From: Lachnospiraceae bacterium
Lineage (GTDB): Bacteria; Bacillota; Clostridia; Lachnospirales; Lachnospiraceae
Length of the DNA stretch: 33,492 bases
Direction of reading: 5' to 3'
NCBI GenBank assembly: GCA_031263035.1
Contig: JAISGP010000143.1
Coordinates: forward strand, 1-33,492
Shown in pieces: positions 9,226 through 18,026 of the stretch. Each line of letters starts with the position of its first letter. The stretch's first letter is position 1. Below the pieces are notes generated by a model, which worked only from the letters and a program-made list of their open reading frames with translations, ran no database searches and was not told the origin of the DNA. Both the position numbers and the translations under genes were made by a program.

Positions 9226-9503
9226 ATTATACAAAGCAAGTAAGGCTATGTCAAGATTTTTCGAAAAAGACAAGAAAAAGTCAAATAAAAAGAAAAAATA
9301 ACAGTATTTATTTGAAGTTAGTAGAATAAATGAAGTGGATAGATTTTAGCATAATCAAAAGGATGTTCACTAAATGTACTACCAATTAGAGTATAATTAT
9401 TTAATTAAAAAAAGGGTAATAATGAGAGAGTAACTAGTATTTGTGAGGGTAAGTAGCTTGTTAATATAGGTAGTAATATTTCTTTATCTAGGAGTAGAAG
9501 AAT

Positions 9504-10175
9504 ATGAGCAAATCAAGATTAGAAGCATTTACAGATGGGGTATTGGCAATTATTATTACAATATTTGTTTTGGACTTAGGAAGCCCCGAAAACGGAACTA
9601 TTAAAGCTTTGATGAGACTAGATTATCATTTCTTTATTTATTTTCTAAGCTTTCTTACAGTTGCAATATATTGGATTAATCATCATCACCTTTTGCAAAT
9701 AACAAATACAATTAGCGGAAGTGTCCTTTGGTTGAATATATTCTTATTATTGTTTTTGTCTTTATTTCCATTTGCAACTTCCTGGGTAAGTGATAATCCA
9801 AGGGATATGGCACCGGAGATGTTTTATGCTGGGATTATGCTTGTGGCAGATGTTGTGTGGCTGTTTTTAGCTAAGGCATTGATTAAGGAAAATGGGTCCA
9901 ACAGTAGGATTGCCATGGCTTTAGATGGTTCAAGAAAATCTCAAATAACAATTGTGGCTATTGTTTTAGGTATAATAATAGGTATATTTCTTCCTTATGC
10001 TCCAATTATCGGATGTATAATTTCTCTTTTACCATGGTTTATTCCGGACAAAAAAATCGAGCAGTATGTTAAAGAAATTTCCGAGGAGGAGAAAACATCT
10101 GCAGAGCGAATTAAGGAATTACGAAAAATAATTCATGAAGAATTGGAAGAAAAAGATAAAAATCCTGGGGATTAA
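9504..10175 (+). CDS. TMEM175-family (DUF1211) potassium-channel-like membrane protein
   Basis: At 223 residues it starts with RLEAFTDGVLAIIITIFVLDL, close to the family signature RxxxFSDGVxAI in the first helix, which lines the pore in bacterial TMEM175 channels; here FSDG reads FTDG. A second helix ends in YWINHHHLL, also typical. About six membrane segments are visible, followed by a charged helical tail (about 185-223) rich in Glu and Lys. Bacterial members are six-helix, tetrameric K+ leak channels, so a role in membrane potential is likely. An AGGAGTAG-like site precedes the ATG. It seems monocistronic; no partner genes are nearby. Confidence 0.85.
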   Translation: MSKSRLEAFTDGVLAIIITIFVLDLGSPENGTIKALMRLDYHFFIYFLSFLTVAIYWINHHHLLQITNTISGSVLWLNIFLLLFLSLFPFATSWVSDNPRDMAPEMFYAGIMLVADVVWLFLAKALIKENGSNSRIAMALDGSRKSQITIVAIVLGIIIGIFLPYAPIIGCIISLLPWFIPDKKIEQYVKEISEEEKTSAERIKELRKIIHEELEEKDKNPGD

Positions 10176-10242
10176 AAGTTGAATAAAAAACTATATCCCA
10201 TTATAATAGGTAAGAAAATGTAAAAGAATTTGGAGGGTGATT

Positions 10243-10662
10243 ATGAAAAAGGAAGATTGTATTTTTTGTAAACTTGCAAATGGAGATATTCCTACTGCCA
10301 CAATTTTTGAAGATGATGATTTTAGAGTATTCTTAGATGCAGGTCCGGCAAGTCGTGGCCATGCACTTATAGTTCCAAAAGAACATTATGCTAATTTATA
10401 TGAATTACCAGATGAATTAGCTATGAAAGCTTTTTTACTCGCCAAAAAGTTAATTACGAAACTTACACCAGTATTTAAAGCTGACGGATATAATGTAATT
10501 CAAAATAATGGAAGTGCAGCAGGTCAAACAGTTTTTCATTTTCATATGCATTTAATTCCAAGATATGTTGGTGATGATGCTGGTTTTGGATGGAAAGAGC
10601 ATGAGCTTGATGATGGGACTAGAGATGAAATATTAGAGCTTGTGAAAGGTATATATTTGTAA
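10243..10662 (+). CDS. HIT-family nucleotide hydrolase (Hint-like)
   Basis: This is a 139-residue histidine-triad protein. It begins with CIFCKLANGDIP, where the two Cys are typical of Hint-type proteins, and carries the catalytic triad HFHMHL near residues 96-101, followed by IPR. Family members hydrolyse purine nucleoside phosphoramidates or adenylated compounds in the cytoplasm. The ATG at 10243 is chosen because GGAGGG (10232-10237) is well spaced from it; an in-frame GTG at 10237 overlaps that site. Confidence 0.93.
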   Translation: MKKEDCIFCKLANGDIPTATIFEDDDFRVFLDAGPASRGHALIVPKEHYANLYELPDELAMKAFLLAKKLITKLTPVFKADGYNVIQNNGSAAGQTVFHFHMHLIPRYVGDDAGFGWKEHELDDGTRDEILELVKGIYL

Positions 10663-10771
10663 TTATAGATTAAATTGAAAAAGTGATTTATATATAAATG
10701 AAATTGGAGATAATAAATAAAATTCTTTATTAAAAAGAGTTATTGGGAGTATACGTATATTAATGTATATG

Positions 10772-10800
10772 TTGAATTAATTTTAAGTAAGTTTTATATA
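10772..10800 (+). promoter_or_regulatory. candidate promoter of murG-mtnN
   Basis: TTGAAT (10772-10777), 17 bases, TATATA (10795-10800), ending 26 bases before the murG ATG. The spacing is ideal; the region is AT-rich, so chance matches are possible. Confidence 0.45.
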
Positions 10801-10826
10801 TAAAATAGTAATTGTGAAAGGTTAAT

Positions 10827-11909
10827 ATGAGTAAAAAAATAGTTTTAACCGGTGGTGGAACGGCAGGTCATGTTACACCTAATATTGCCCTTATTCCAAA
10901 ACTCCAAGAAGAAGGATATGAAGTTTCATATATTGGTTCTTATGAAGGTATTGAAAAGGAGCTTATAGAGGAAGTCCCCGGAGTAAAGTATTATGGAATT
11001 TCTTCTGGAAAGCTTCGAAGATACTTAAGTGCCAAGAATATATCTGATGCATTTCGAGTTTTAAAGGGCTTAAGAGAAGCTAAAAAGTTAATGAAAAAGA
11101 TAAATCCAGATATTGTTTTTTCAAAAGGTGGATTTGTTGCTGTTCCTGTGGTATTTGCAGGAGCAGGAAGAAAGATACCTATTATTATTCATGAGTCCGA
11201 TATGACGCCCGGACTTGCAAATAAACTTTCATTTCCTAAGGCTTCTAAAATATGTTGTAATTTTCCGGAAACATTAAATTATTTGCCGGAAAGTAAGGCG
11301 ATATTAACAGGTTCCCCTATTAGAGAAGAATTACTTCACGGTGAAGGACATGTAGCCAAGAAAAGTTTAGGTATAACTTCAGATAAACCTGTAATACTTG
11401 TTATGGGTGGAAGTCTTGGAGCAGTTGCAGTTAATGAAGCTATAAGAAGAATTTTGCCTACACTATTAGAAAAATATATAGTAATACATATTTGCGGTAG
11501 AGGTAAAATTGATGATACCCTTTATGGACTTTCAGATTATATTCAGCTCGAATATGTTAAAGATGAATTAAAAGACATTTTTGCCTTAGCGGATGTGATG
11601 GTAAGCCGTGCCGGTGCAAATGCTATTTGCGAGATATTAGCTCTTGCTAAGCCAAATCTTCTTATTCCATTGTCAAAAGCGGCAAGTAGAGGCGACCAGA
11701 TTTTAAATGCTAGGTCTTTTGAAAAGCAAGGATTTTCAGAAGTGCTAGAAGAGGAAGATATTACAGATGAATTGCTATTAGAAAAGATAGAGAATTTATT
11801 TGCAAATAGGGCATCTTACGAAGCATTGATGAAAACTTCTAATCAGAATGATGCTATAAATAAAATAATGGGGTTGATTGAAGGTTTGCTTCTGAAAAAT
11901 AATCCATAA
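10827..11909 (+). CDS. murG: UDP-GlcNAc:undecaprenyl-PP-MurNAc-pentapeptide GlcNAc transferase MurG
   Basis: MurG makes lipid II from lipid I on the inner face of the membrane, the last cytoplasmic step of peptidoglycan synthesis. The protein is 360 residues. It has the N-terminal glycine loop GGGTAGH (9-15), then HESDMTPGLAN, and a second loop in the C-terminal GT-B domain, VMGGSLGAVAVN. The UDP-GlcNAc-binding segment has SRAGANAICEILALAKPNLLIP. AAAGG precedes the ATG. It lies outside any division/cell-wall cluster here, and mtnN follows after 15 bases. Confidence 0.97.
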   Translation: MSKKIVLTGGGTAGHVTPNIALIPKLQEEGYEVSYIGSYEGIEKELIEEVPGVKYYGISSGKLRRYLSAKNISDAFRVLKGLREAKKLMKKINPDIVFSKGGFVAVPVVFAGAGRKIPIIIHESDMTPGLANKLSFPKASKICCNFPETLNYLPESKAILTGSPIREELLHGEGHVAKKSLGITSDKPVILVMGGSLGAVAVNEAIRRILPTLLEKYIVIHICGRGKIDDTLYGLSDYIQLEYVKDELKDIFALADVMVSRAGANAICEILALAKPNLLIPLSKAASRGDQILNARSFEKQGFSEVLEEEDITDELLLEKIENLFANRASYEALMKTSNQNDAINKIMGLIEGLLLKNNP

Positions 11910-11924
11910 AAAAGGAGATAAGTT

Positions 11925-12617
11925 TTGATAGGTATAATTGGTGCAATGGAAGAAGAGGTTTCGGAGATAAAGGATTGTTTAGAGCCGTCAACTCTTTCAA
12001 TATCAGAAAAGGCTGGAATGGTTTTTTATTCCGGAACACTTTTAGGTCAAGAAGTTACAGTTGTAAGGTCTGGGGTAGGCAAGGTAAATTCAGCACTTTG
12101 CTCTCAGGTATTAATTGACGATTTTTATGTAAAAGCTCTTATAAATACTGGAATTGCAGGATCCCTTGATAGAGATATAGATATTGGGGATATTGTAATA
12201 TCAAAGGATGTAATTCATCATGATATGGATGCCAGTATTTTTGGAGATCCAAAGGGATGGGTTCCAAGAATGGATACTTTAAGTTTTCCTGCAGATGAGG
12301 AGCTTATTAAAACAGCTGAAACAGCCAGCGATATTATTGGTATTAGGTCATTTATAGGAAGGGTTGCTACTGGAGATCAATTTGTAGCAAGTAAAGCGAC
12401 TAAAGAAAGAATAGTAAGTGAATTTGGAGCAATATGCACCGAAATGGAAGGGGCAGGAATTGGCCAGGCAGCTTATATAAATAGAGTGCCTTATGTAATT
12501 ATTAGAGCCATTTCTGATAAAGCAGATGATTCTGCAAATATGGATTATGCAGAGTTTGAAAGTCATGCTATTGCAAATAGTGTAAAACTTATTTGCAAAA
12601 TGATGGAGTTGATATAG
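11925..12617 (+). CDS. mtnN: 5'-methylthioadenosine/S-adenosylhomocysteine nucleosidase
   Basis: MtnN cleaves methylthioadenosine and S-adenosylhomocysteine to adenine plus the thioribose, recycling by-products of methylation and polyamine synthesis. The protein is 230 residues, the usual length. IGIIGAMEEEV holds the catalytic N-terminal Glu, NTGIAGSLD is the phosphorylase-fold core, EMEGAGIGQ binds substrate, and ISDKAD has the catalytic Asp. It starts with TTG at 11925 behind AAAGGAGA and is in an operon with murG. The nearby decarboxylase gene could fit with polyamine metabolism, though it is not in the same transcription unit. Confidence 0.95.
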   Translation: MIGIIGAMEEEVSEIKDCLEPSTLSISEKAGMVFYSGTLLGQEVTVVRSGVGKVNSALCSQVLIDDFYVKALINTGIAGSLDRDIDIGDIVISKDVIHHDMDASIFGDPKGWVPRMDTLSFPADEELIKTAETASDIIGIRSFIGRVATGDQFVASKATKERIVSEFGAICTEMEGAGIGQAAYINRVPYVIIRAISDKADDSANMDYAEFESHAIANSVKLICKMMELI

Positions 12618-12844
12618 AAAAAATTTAAGATAGTATATTTTTTGAGTAATATGGATTACAAGTTTTAGAAGCAAATGTAATAAGTTACTCTTAAATATAT
12701 CTATTGTAGTTTAAAAAGTTTTTTAGTAATAATTATGATATTTTGAATAGTTAGGGGAAATTATTTAAATATAGGTTTTGTTGTGAGGTTACTTATTTAG
12801 ATGTAATTAAAGTAGAAAATGTTAATTGGGGTTTAGGAGGCAAA

Positions 12845-14191
12845 ATGAGTAAAATTAGTTTGGACTACAGTAAGGCAAGTAACTTTATTAGAGAAGATGA
12901 AATAGAAAATATGAAGGACTTTGTTTCATTAGCTAAGGATACATTAGTATCTAAGACAGGTGCAGGGTCAGATTTCTTAGGTTGGATTGACCTTCCTGTT
13001 AATTTTGATAGAGAAGAATTTGCAAGAATTGAAAAAGCAGCTGAGAAGATAAAATCAGATTCAGAAGTTCTTATAGTAATTGGTATTGGTGGTTCTTATC
13101 TTGGGGCTAGAGCGGCAATAGAATTTTTACGTCACAGTTTTTATAATTCAGTTTCGGGAGAAGTAAGAAAGACACCTGAGATTTATTATGCCGGTAACAG
13201 TATTAGCGGTAGATATTTGGAAGACTTAATTCAAGTTGTTGGGGATAGAGATTTTTCTGTAAATATTATTTCTAAATCTGGAACAACAACTGAACCAGCC
13301 ATTGCTTTTAGAGTATTTAAAGAAAAACTTGAGAAAAAATATGGCAAAGAAGAAGCAGCTAAAAGAATTTATGCTACAACAGATAAGGAAAGAGGAGCTT
13401 TGAAAAACCTTGCAAATGAAGAAGGATATGAAAGCTTCGTTGTTCCAGATGATGTTGGCGGAAGATTTTCAGTTTTAACGGCTGTAGGACTTCTTCCAAT
13501 TGCAGTAAGTGGCGCAAATATTAGAAAGTTAATGCAGGGTGCTGCAAATGGAAGAGAAGAGTGTCTTTTCAATGCTTTTGAAGAAAATGATGCTATGAAA
13601 TATGCTTGTATAAGAAATATCTTTCATAATAAGGGAAAAGATGTGGAGATATTAGCCAACTATGAACCATCACTTCATTACGTGGCAGAATGGTGGAAGC
13701 AACTTTATGGTGAAAGTGAAGGAAAAGACAAAAAGGGCATTTTCCCGGCAGCAGTTGATTTAACAACAGATCTTCATTCAATGGGACAATTTATTCAAGA
13801 CGGAAGTCGTATTATGTTTGAAACTGTTCTTGCTGTTAAAGATGATGGAGCAAAAGTTGTTCTAGGTGAAGAACCGGTTGATTTAGATGGACTTAATTAT
13901 CTTGCCGGAAAAGACATGGACTTCGTAAATAAAAATGCAATGAACGGAACTATTTTAGCCCATACAGATGGGGATGTTCCTAACCTTGTAGTTAATATAG
14001 AAGATATGAAAGAGGAATCTCTTGGTGAATTATTCTATTTCTTTGAATTTGCATGTGGAATAAGTGGATATATGGGTGGAGTTAATCCATTTAATCAACC
14101 GGGTGTTGAAAGCTATAAGAAAAATATGTTTGCTCTTCTTGGAAAACCAGGATATGAAGATGAAAGAGAAGAACTTTTGAAGAGATTGTAA
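12845..14191 (+). CDS. pgi: glucose-6-phosphate isomerase
   Basis: It interconverts glucose 6-phosphate and fructose 6-phosphate. At 448 residues it is of the shorter Bacillota type. It carries [13 protein letters not shown] (sugar-phosphate binding), [10 protein letters not shown], the family signature [12 protein letters not shown], and [14 protein letters not shown] with the catalytic His. The ATG follows TAGGAGGCAAA, a strong ribosome binding site. It is flanked by about 227 and 183 bases of non-coding DNA and is probably monocistronic. Confidence 0.97.
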   Translation: MSKISLDYSKASNFIREDEIENMKDFVSLAKDTLVSKTGAGSDFLGWIDLPVNFDREEFARIEKAAEKIKSDSEVLIVIGIGGSYLGARAAIEFLRHSFYNSVSGEVRKTPEIYYAGNSISGRYLEDLIQVVGDRDFSVNIISKSGTTTEPAIAFRVFKEKLEKKYGKEEAAKRIYATTDKERGALKNLANEEGYESFVVPDDVGGRFSVLTAVGLLPIAVSGANIRKLMQGAANGREECLFNAFEENDAMKYACIRNIFHNKGKDVEILANYEPSLHYVAEWWKQLYGESEGKDKKGIFPAAVDLTTDLHSMGQFIQDGSRIMFETVLAVKDDGAKVVLGEEPVDLDGLNYLAGKDMDFVNKNAMNGTILAHTDGDVPNLVVNIEDMKEESLGELFYFFEFACGISGYMGGVNPFNQPGVESYKKNMFALLGKPGYEDEREELLKRL

Positions 14192-14374
14192 GGTGTTAGC
14201 ATAATATATTTTTGATGCAAATATTTATATTAGTATTAAACATAGATGTACAATTATAATAATAAGAGTATTTAAAATATGGGATTTTAAAATGCTATAT
14301 GGATAAATAATTATGATTTAGTTGTATAGGTTTTAAATTAAATAATAAAGTGAGATATTGATTAGAGAGAACTG

Positions 14375-15892
14375 GTGCTTAAATTGGACTTGATAAATAG
14401 AATTCGAGAATTGAATAAAGACGTTTATGGTTTTCATATGCCAGGTCATAAGAGAAATACCGATAAATTTGGAAATGATTTTCCTTTTGATTTAGATGTA
14501 ACAGAGATTGGAGAATTTGATAATATTTATCATGCCACCGGTATATTAAAAGAAAGTGAGGATATTGCTTCTAAGGTTTATGGGGCAGATGAAACTCATT
14601 ATCTTGTAAATGGTAGTACTGTGGGAATTTTATCTTCTATTCTTGGAAATACAGAAGAGGGAGATGAAATCCTCATTTGCTATGGTTGTCACAAGTCTGT
14701 TTATAATGCTTGCGAATTGGGGAAATTAAAGGTTAGATATTTAATTCCTAGTATAGTTGGATTAAATCCACAGAATTTAAGCTTATGTAAGTCAGCTGAT
14801 TTTGAGATAACTCCCGATTTGGTTTATGAAAAATTAGAAGAATTTCCAAGTTGTAAAACAGTGGTTATAGTTTCACCAACTTATGAGGGGATTGTATCAG
14901 ATATACAGGGGATATCTAAGGTCTGCCATAAAAGAGGTGCAGTTCTTATTGTGGATGAAGCTCATGGAAGTCATTTTGGCTTTCATCCCTATTTTCCCAA
15001 GAATTCTAACCAGCTAGGAGCCGACATAGTTATTCATAGTCTTCATAAAACCATGCCTGCATTAACCGGTTGCTCTCTTCTTCATTTTAATGGAAAGTTA
15101 GTCAATAGAGAAAAGACTTTAAAATATCTAGGTATGTTTCAGACGAGCAGTCCGTCCTATGTATTTATGGCAAATATAGATTATGTAGTTAGAATGTTAG
15201 ATAATTTAGAGCAAAGAGAAAGATTATTTTCTGAGTATGTAGATATTTTATCTAATCTTAGGAAACAGATAAAAGAAATAGAAGGTTTTACTCTTCTTGA
15301 AGCAGGGGAAGATGTTGCATCTTCATATGTTCATTATGATAGAGCTAAAATTCTTATAAATGCTGATAGTCTTGGACTTGATGGAATGAAATTATCTAAA
15401 ATTTTGGATGAAAAATATAATCTTTTATTTGAATTATCTACTAAAGAGTTTATCTTAGGTATGACCTCTATCGGAGATACTAAAGAAGGATTTGACAGAC
15501 TTATTATTGCATTGAAAGAAATTGCTGGAAGTAAGTTGAACACTAAAAATCAAGAGATATCAAGTAAAGTTGAATTAGGAAATATTAATAATACTTTACA
15601 TAATATCGACGATAGTAATAATATTACAGATGATAAAGAATTTAGTCAAAAGGCTAAAATAAAAAAAGAATTTGTAGATATTCCTTATAATATAAAGACT
15701 ACTGATATTTCTTTAGATGATAGTTTGAATAAAGTATCTGGAAAAACTATATTTGCATATCCACCCGGTTCACCGATTTTAGTTAGAGGTGAAAGAATAA
15801 GTGGGAATGTTTTAGACACCATAGAGTGGAGCCTTGCAAATGGGGTAACTCTTGAAGGTATGACTGGAGATAAAATTTCTGTAGTAGATTGA
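14375..15892 (+). CDS. PLP-dependent Orn/Lys/Arg decarboxylase (YaaO/SpeA-like)
   Basis: At 505 residues it matches the short Bacillota Orn/Lys/Arg decarboxylases that lack the wing domain. HMPGHKRN near residue 21 is typical of the family. PLP contacts are in VDEAHGSHFGFHP (Asp194, His197), and the Schiff-base lysine is Lys225 in HSLHKTMPALTG. The C-terminal domain ends with FAYPPGSPILVRGE, a family hallmark. The substrate (Arg, Lys or Orn) cannot be told. An Asn/Asp/Lys-rich insert of about 50 residues (about 387-440) separates the two domains and looks disordered. The start is a GTG at 14375 behind GAGAGA. The kinase-like gene starts 20 bases after its stop, as in the conserved yaaO-tmk-holB block. 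Confidence 0.9.
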   Translation: MLKLDLINRIRELNKDVYGFHMPGHKRNTDKFGNDFPFDLDVTEIGEFDNIYHATGILKESEDIASKVYGADETHYLVNGSTVGILSSILGNTEEGDEILICYGCHKSVYNACELGKLKVRYLIPSIVGLNPQNLSLCKSADFEITPDLVYEKLEEFPSCKTVVIVSPTYEGIVSDIQGISKVCHKRGAVLIVDEAHGSHFGFHPYFPKNSNQLGADIVIHSLHKTMPALTGCSLLHFNGKLVNREKTLKYLGMFQTSSPSYVFMANIDYVVRMLDNLEQRERLFSEYVDILSNLRKQIKEIEGFTLLEAGEDVASSYVHYDRAKILINADSLGLDGMKLSKILDEKYNLLFELSTKEFILGMTSIGDTKEGFDRLIIALKEIAGSKLNTKNQEISSKVELGNINNTLHNIDDSNNITDDKEFSQKAKIKKEFVDIPYNIKTTDISLDDSLNKVSGKTIFAYPPGSPILVRGERISGNVLDTIEWSLANGVTLEGMTGDKISVVD

Positions 15893-15911
15893 TTATGGAA
15901 GGTATTTTAAA

Positions 15912-16508
15912 TTGGGAAAGATATTTTGTTTAATTGGAAAAAGTGCATCTGGAAAAGATACCATATATAATGCTCTAATTAAGAATGATGATTTAAAACC
16001 TATTGTCCTTTATACAACTAGACCTATAAGAGATGGGGAAATTCCTGATGTAACATATCATTTTGTGGATGATAAAAGACTTGAAGAACTAGATAGATTA
16101 GGAAAAGTAATTGAAAAACGTACCTATGATACTGTTTTCGGACCATGGACTTATGCTACAGTTTCATGTGATATAGATTTAAAGAGTAATTCTTACTTAA
16201 TTATTGGAACATTACAATCATTTGTACAAATAAAAGAATATTTTGGGGAAGAAATAGTGATACCTATTTATATTTATATTGATGATGAAATTAGATATCA
16301 AAGAGCCATAGCAAGAGAAGATTTGCAAGAAATTGAAGATGAAGAAGTAAAAGCGAAACTTGAAGAAATAAAAAGAAGATTTAGAGCAGATGAAATAGAT
16401 TTTTCAGAAGAAAACCTTGCAGTAGCAGGAATTAAAAAAAGATATAATAATTTTGATTTTGATAAATGTTATGAAGAGATTGAGGAAGATATAAAAGAAT
16501 ACCTATAA
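15912..16508 (+). CDS. guanylate-kinase-like nucleotide kinase
   Basis: At 198 residues its P-loop is GKSASGKDT (about 9-17), followed by the GMP-binding-like TTRPIRDGEIPDVTYHFVD and an Arg-containing lid region (QRAIARED). These match guanylate kinases, but the segment usually reading YGT-like is FGPWTYATV, and the C-terminal part is acidic. It occupies the slot where thymidylate kinase (tmk) sits in the Bacillus cluster. It may be a second guanylate kinase or one with changed specificity. It starts with TTG at 15912 behind GGAAGG. It is the last gene before the accessory island. Confidence 0.8.
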   Translation: MGKIFCLIGKSASGKDTIYNALIKNDDLKPIVLYTTRPIRDGEIPDVTYHFVDDKRLEELDRLGKVIEKRTYDTVFGPWTYATVSCDIDLKSNSYLIIGTLQSFVQIKEYFGEEIVIPIYIYIDDEIRYQRAIAREDLQEIEDEEVKAKLEEIKRRFRADEIDFSEENLAVAGIKKRYNNFDFDKCYEEIEEDIKEYL

Positions 16509-16626
16509 AGCTAAAAGCCCAATTTATCAACGAATACTCGAAGAAGAACATTCTATGAATGAAAAAGTATATAAGGAATTTGCAATAAAGAGTAACGTTG
16601 CAACAGAGATGTCAATTTGGGATTAG
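16509..16626 (+). pseudogene. possible gene remnant after the kinase gene
   Basis: In the frame ending at 16626, codons read through without a stop from just after the kinase stop. The only ATG is at 16555 and would give 23 residues (MNEKVYKEFAIKSNVATEM plus four). Composition looks coding rather than random, and a terminator follows 13 bases later. There is no ribosome binding site for the ATG. It may be the tail of a gene displaced by the island; no family is recognised. Confidence 0.3.
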
Positions 16627-16638
16627 ATTAAATATTAC

Positions 16639-16675
16639 AAGTGCTGAAAAGAGATTTTCCGCACTTATTTTTTTA
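16639..16675 (+). terminator. rho-independent terminator at the island's left side
   Basis: AAGTGC-T-GAAAA (16639-16650) pairs with TTTTC-C-GCACTT (16655-16666), with one mismatch and a four-base loop, followed by a seven-T run. It closes the decarboxylase-kinase unit or the remnant after it. Confidence 0.85.
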
Positions 16676-16694
16676 GGAGTAAAATTTATATCTC

Positions 16695-16794
16695 ATTTTA
16701 TTCTTTATAAAGAATAAAATACTTAAAAATATTGACTTTGTTCTTTATAAAGAATAAAATAATAAAAACAGATTGATTTGTTCTTTATAAAGGA
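16695..16794. promoter_or_regulatory. array of 14-bp palindromes with a 40-bp period, probable operators
   Basis: TTCTTTATAAAGAA, a perfect palindrome, begins at 16701 and 16741. A third copy at 16781 keeps TTCTTTATAAAG and then becomes the ribosome binding site AAGGAG. The first copy extends to a 26-bp perfect palindrome (16695-16720). The middle copy (16741-16754) lies exactly inside the promoter spacer between TTGACT and TAAAAT, a classic repressor position. Confidence 0.75.
16732..16760 (+). promoter_or_regulatory. promoter of the AAA/DUF4143 ATPase gene
   Basis: TTGACT (16732-16737), 17 bases, TAAAAT (16755-16760). The predicted transcript starts near 16767, and its short leader carries the third palindrome copy merged with the Shine-Dalgarno. 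Confidence 0.65.
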
Positions 16795-16800
16795 GAAACT

Positions 16801-18015
16801 ATGGTTGAGAGAAAAAAATATTTAGATAAAGTAATTCCATTCATAGATAAGGATATAATAAAGGTTATAGTGGGATTTAGGCGTTCAGGTAAATCAATAT
16901 TATTAAAATTAATTCAAAAATATTTGAAGGATAATGGCAGAAGAGAAGAACAGTTTATTTATATTAATTTTGAAGATTATCAAAACGTTAAATATAAAGA
17001 TCCAGATATTCTTTATCCTTATATTTTAGAACAGATGGAGAATAAGAGGGAAAAAAATTATGTTTTCTTTGATGAAATTCAAGAATTAAAAGATTTTGAA
17101 AAGGTGATTAATTCTCTTAGAGTTATTGAAAATGTAGATGTATATATTACAGGTTCAAATTCAAAATTATTATCTGGTGAATTAGCAACATATCTTGCAG
17201 GAAGATATGTAAGTATTAATATTTTTCCTTTTTCATTTGATGAGTATATTGAGGGAAAAAAAGAATTAGGTGAAGATTTTTTAGGAAGAGAAGAATTATT
17301 TAATCATTTTATTATAGAGGGTGGTATGCCTTTTATTGCTGCAGGAGATTTAGATAAGCAGTCGAAGGAAACCTATTTGCAAGATATATATGGATCAGTA
17401 GTTTTACGAGATATTGTTGAACGAAACAATGTACGAAATGTTGATTTGTTAGATAGAATTATAAAATATATATTTGCAAATGTGGGCAATATTGTTTCGG
17501 GTTCAAGTCTTTCAAAATATTTCAAAAGTGAAAACAGAAATATTAATGTAGAAACAATATTAAAATATTTGGGGTATTGTGCAGATGCTTTTCTAATTTA
17601 TCCTTTACGGAAAAATTCGCTAATTGGAAAAGAAGAACTTCGAGTTAAAGAAAAGTATTATGTTGTAGATCATGGTATTAGAGAATGTTTATTACATACT
17701 AATCTAAGAGATATTCAGTTAATTTTAGAAAACATTGTTGCAATGGAAGCTTTAAGTAGAGGGTATAATGTAACTATAGGAGAAGTAGAAAAAAAGGAAG
17801 TTGATTTTGTATTAGAAAAAGGGAGTGTAAAAATATATCTTCAAGTTACTTATCTTCTTGCAGATGAGAAAACTGCAGATAGAGAATTTGGTTCGTTACT
17901 TTTAATAAATGATAATTATAGAAAAATAGTATTATCATTAGATCCAATCCTTCAACCAAGAGACGGTATAGAACATAAAAAGATATATGATTTTCTTTTA
18001 GAAAAGGATTGGTAA
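16801..18015 (+). CDS. AAA ATPase with C-terminal DUF4143 domain
   Basis: This 404-residue protein belongs to the AAA_14/DUF4143 family. Walker A is GFRRSGKS (25-32), Walker B is YVFFDEIQE (87-95), a sensor-like GSNSKLLSGELATYLAGR follows (118-135), and FPFSFDEY is a family signature. The C-terminal half (about 190-400) fits DUF4143, with a predicted nuclease-like fold ending in VDFVLEKGSVKIYLQVTY, which resembles a PD-(D/E)XK core (Asp, then a later acidic or Gln residue, Lys). The biological role of the family is unknown. Members are scattered, often in several copies, and behave as accessory genes. Here it has its own promoter and operator array, strong AAAGGAG site and terminator, and sits between two gene remnants. 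Confidence 0.88.
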   Translation: MVERKKYLDKVIPFIDKDIIKVIVGFRRSGKSILLKLIQKYLKDNGRREEQFIYINFEDYQNVKYKDPDILYPYILEQMENKREKNYVFFDEIQELKDFEKVINSLRVIENVDVYITGSNSKLLSGELATYLAGRYVSINIFPFSFDEYIEGKKELGEDFLGREELFNHFIIEGGMPFIAAGDLDKQSKETYLQDIYGSVVLRDIVERNNVRNVDLLDRIIKYIFANVGNIVSGSSLSKYFKSENRNINVETILKYLGYCADAFLIYPLRKNSLIGKEELRVKEKYYVVDHGIRECLLHTNLRDIQLILENIVAMEALSRGYNVTIGEVEKKEVDFVLEKGSVKIYLQVTYLLADEKTADREFGSLLLINDNYRKIVLSLDPILQPRDGIEHKKIYDFLLEKDW

Positions 18016-18026
18016 TCCATTATTTT

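Larger units (their letters stand above)
9015..9503. other. divergent intergenic region between greA and the TMEM175-like gene
   Basis: This is a 489-bp AT-rich spacer with no gene that I can support. It holds the greA promoter candidate (9104-9131) and two adjacent dyads at 9179-9197 and 9205-9225. The rest (9230-9503) is low-complexity A/T-rich sequence with no clear promoter, terminator or RNA fold. Confidence 0.5.

Noticed and set aside
12640-12700. Terminator after mtnN
   Set aside because: GAGTAA and TTACTC can pair, with an inner ATTAC/GTAAT, but the loop is long and no T run follows.
16695-16794. CRISPR or MITE from the 40-bp repeats
   Set aside because: Only two and a half copies, located exactly in a promoter and ribosome binding site; no target duplication. 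An operator array explains it better.
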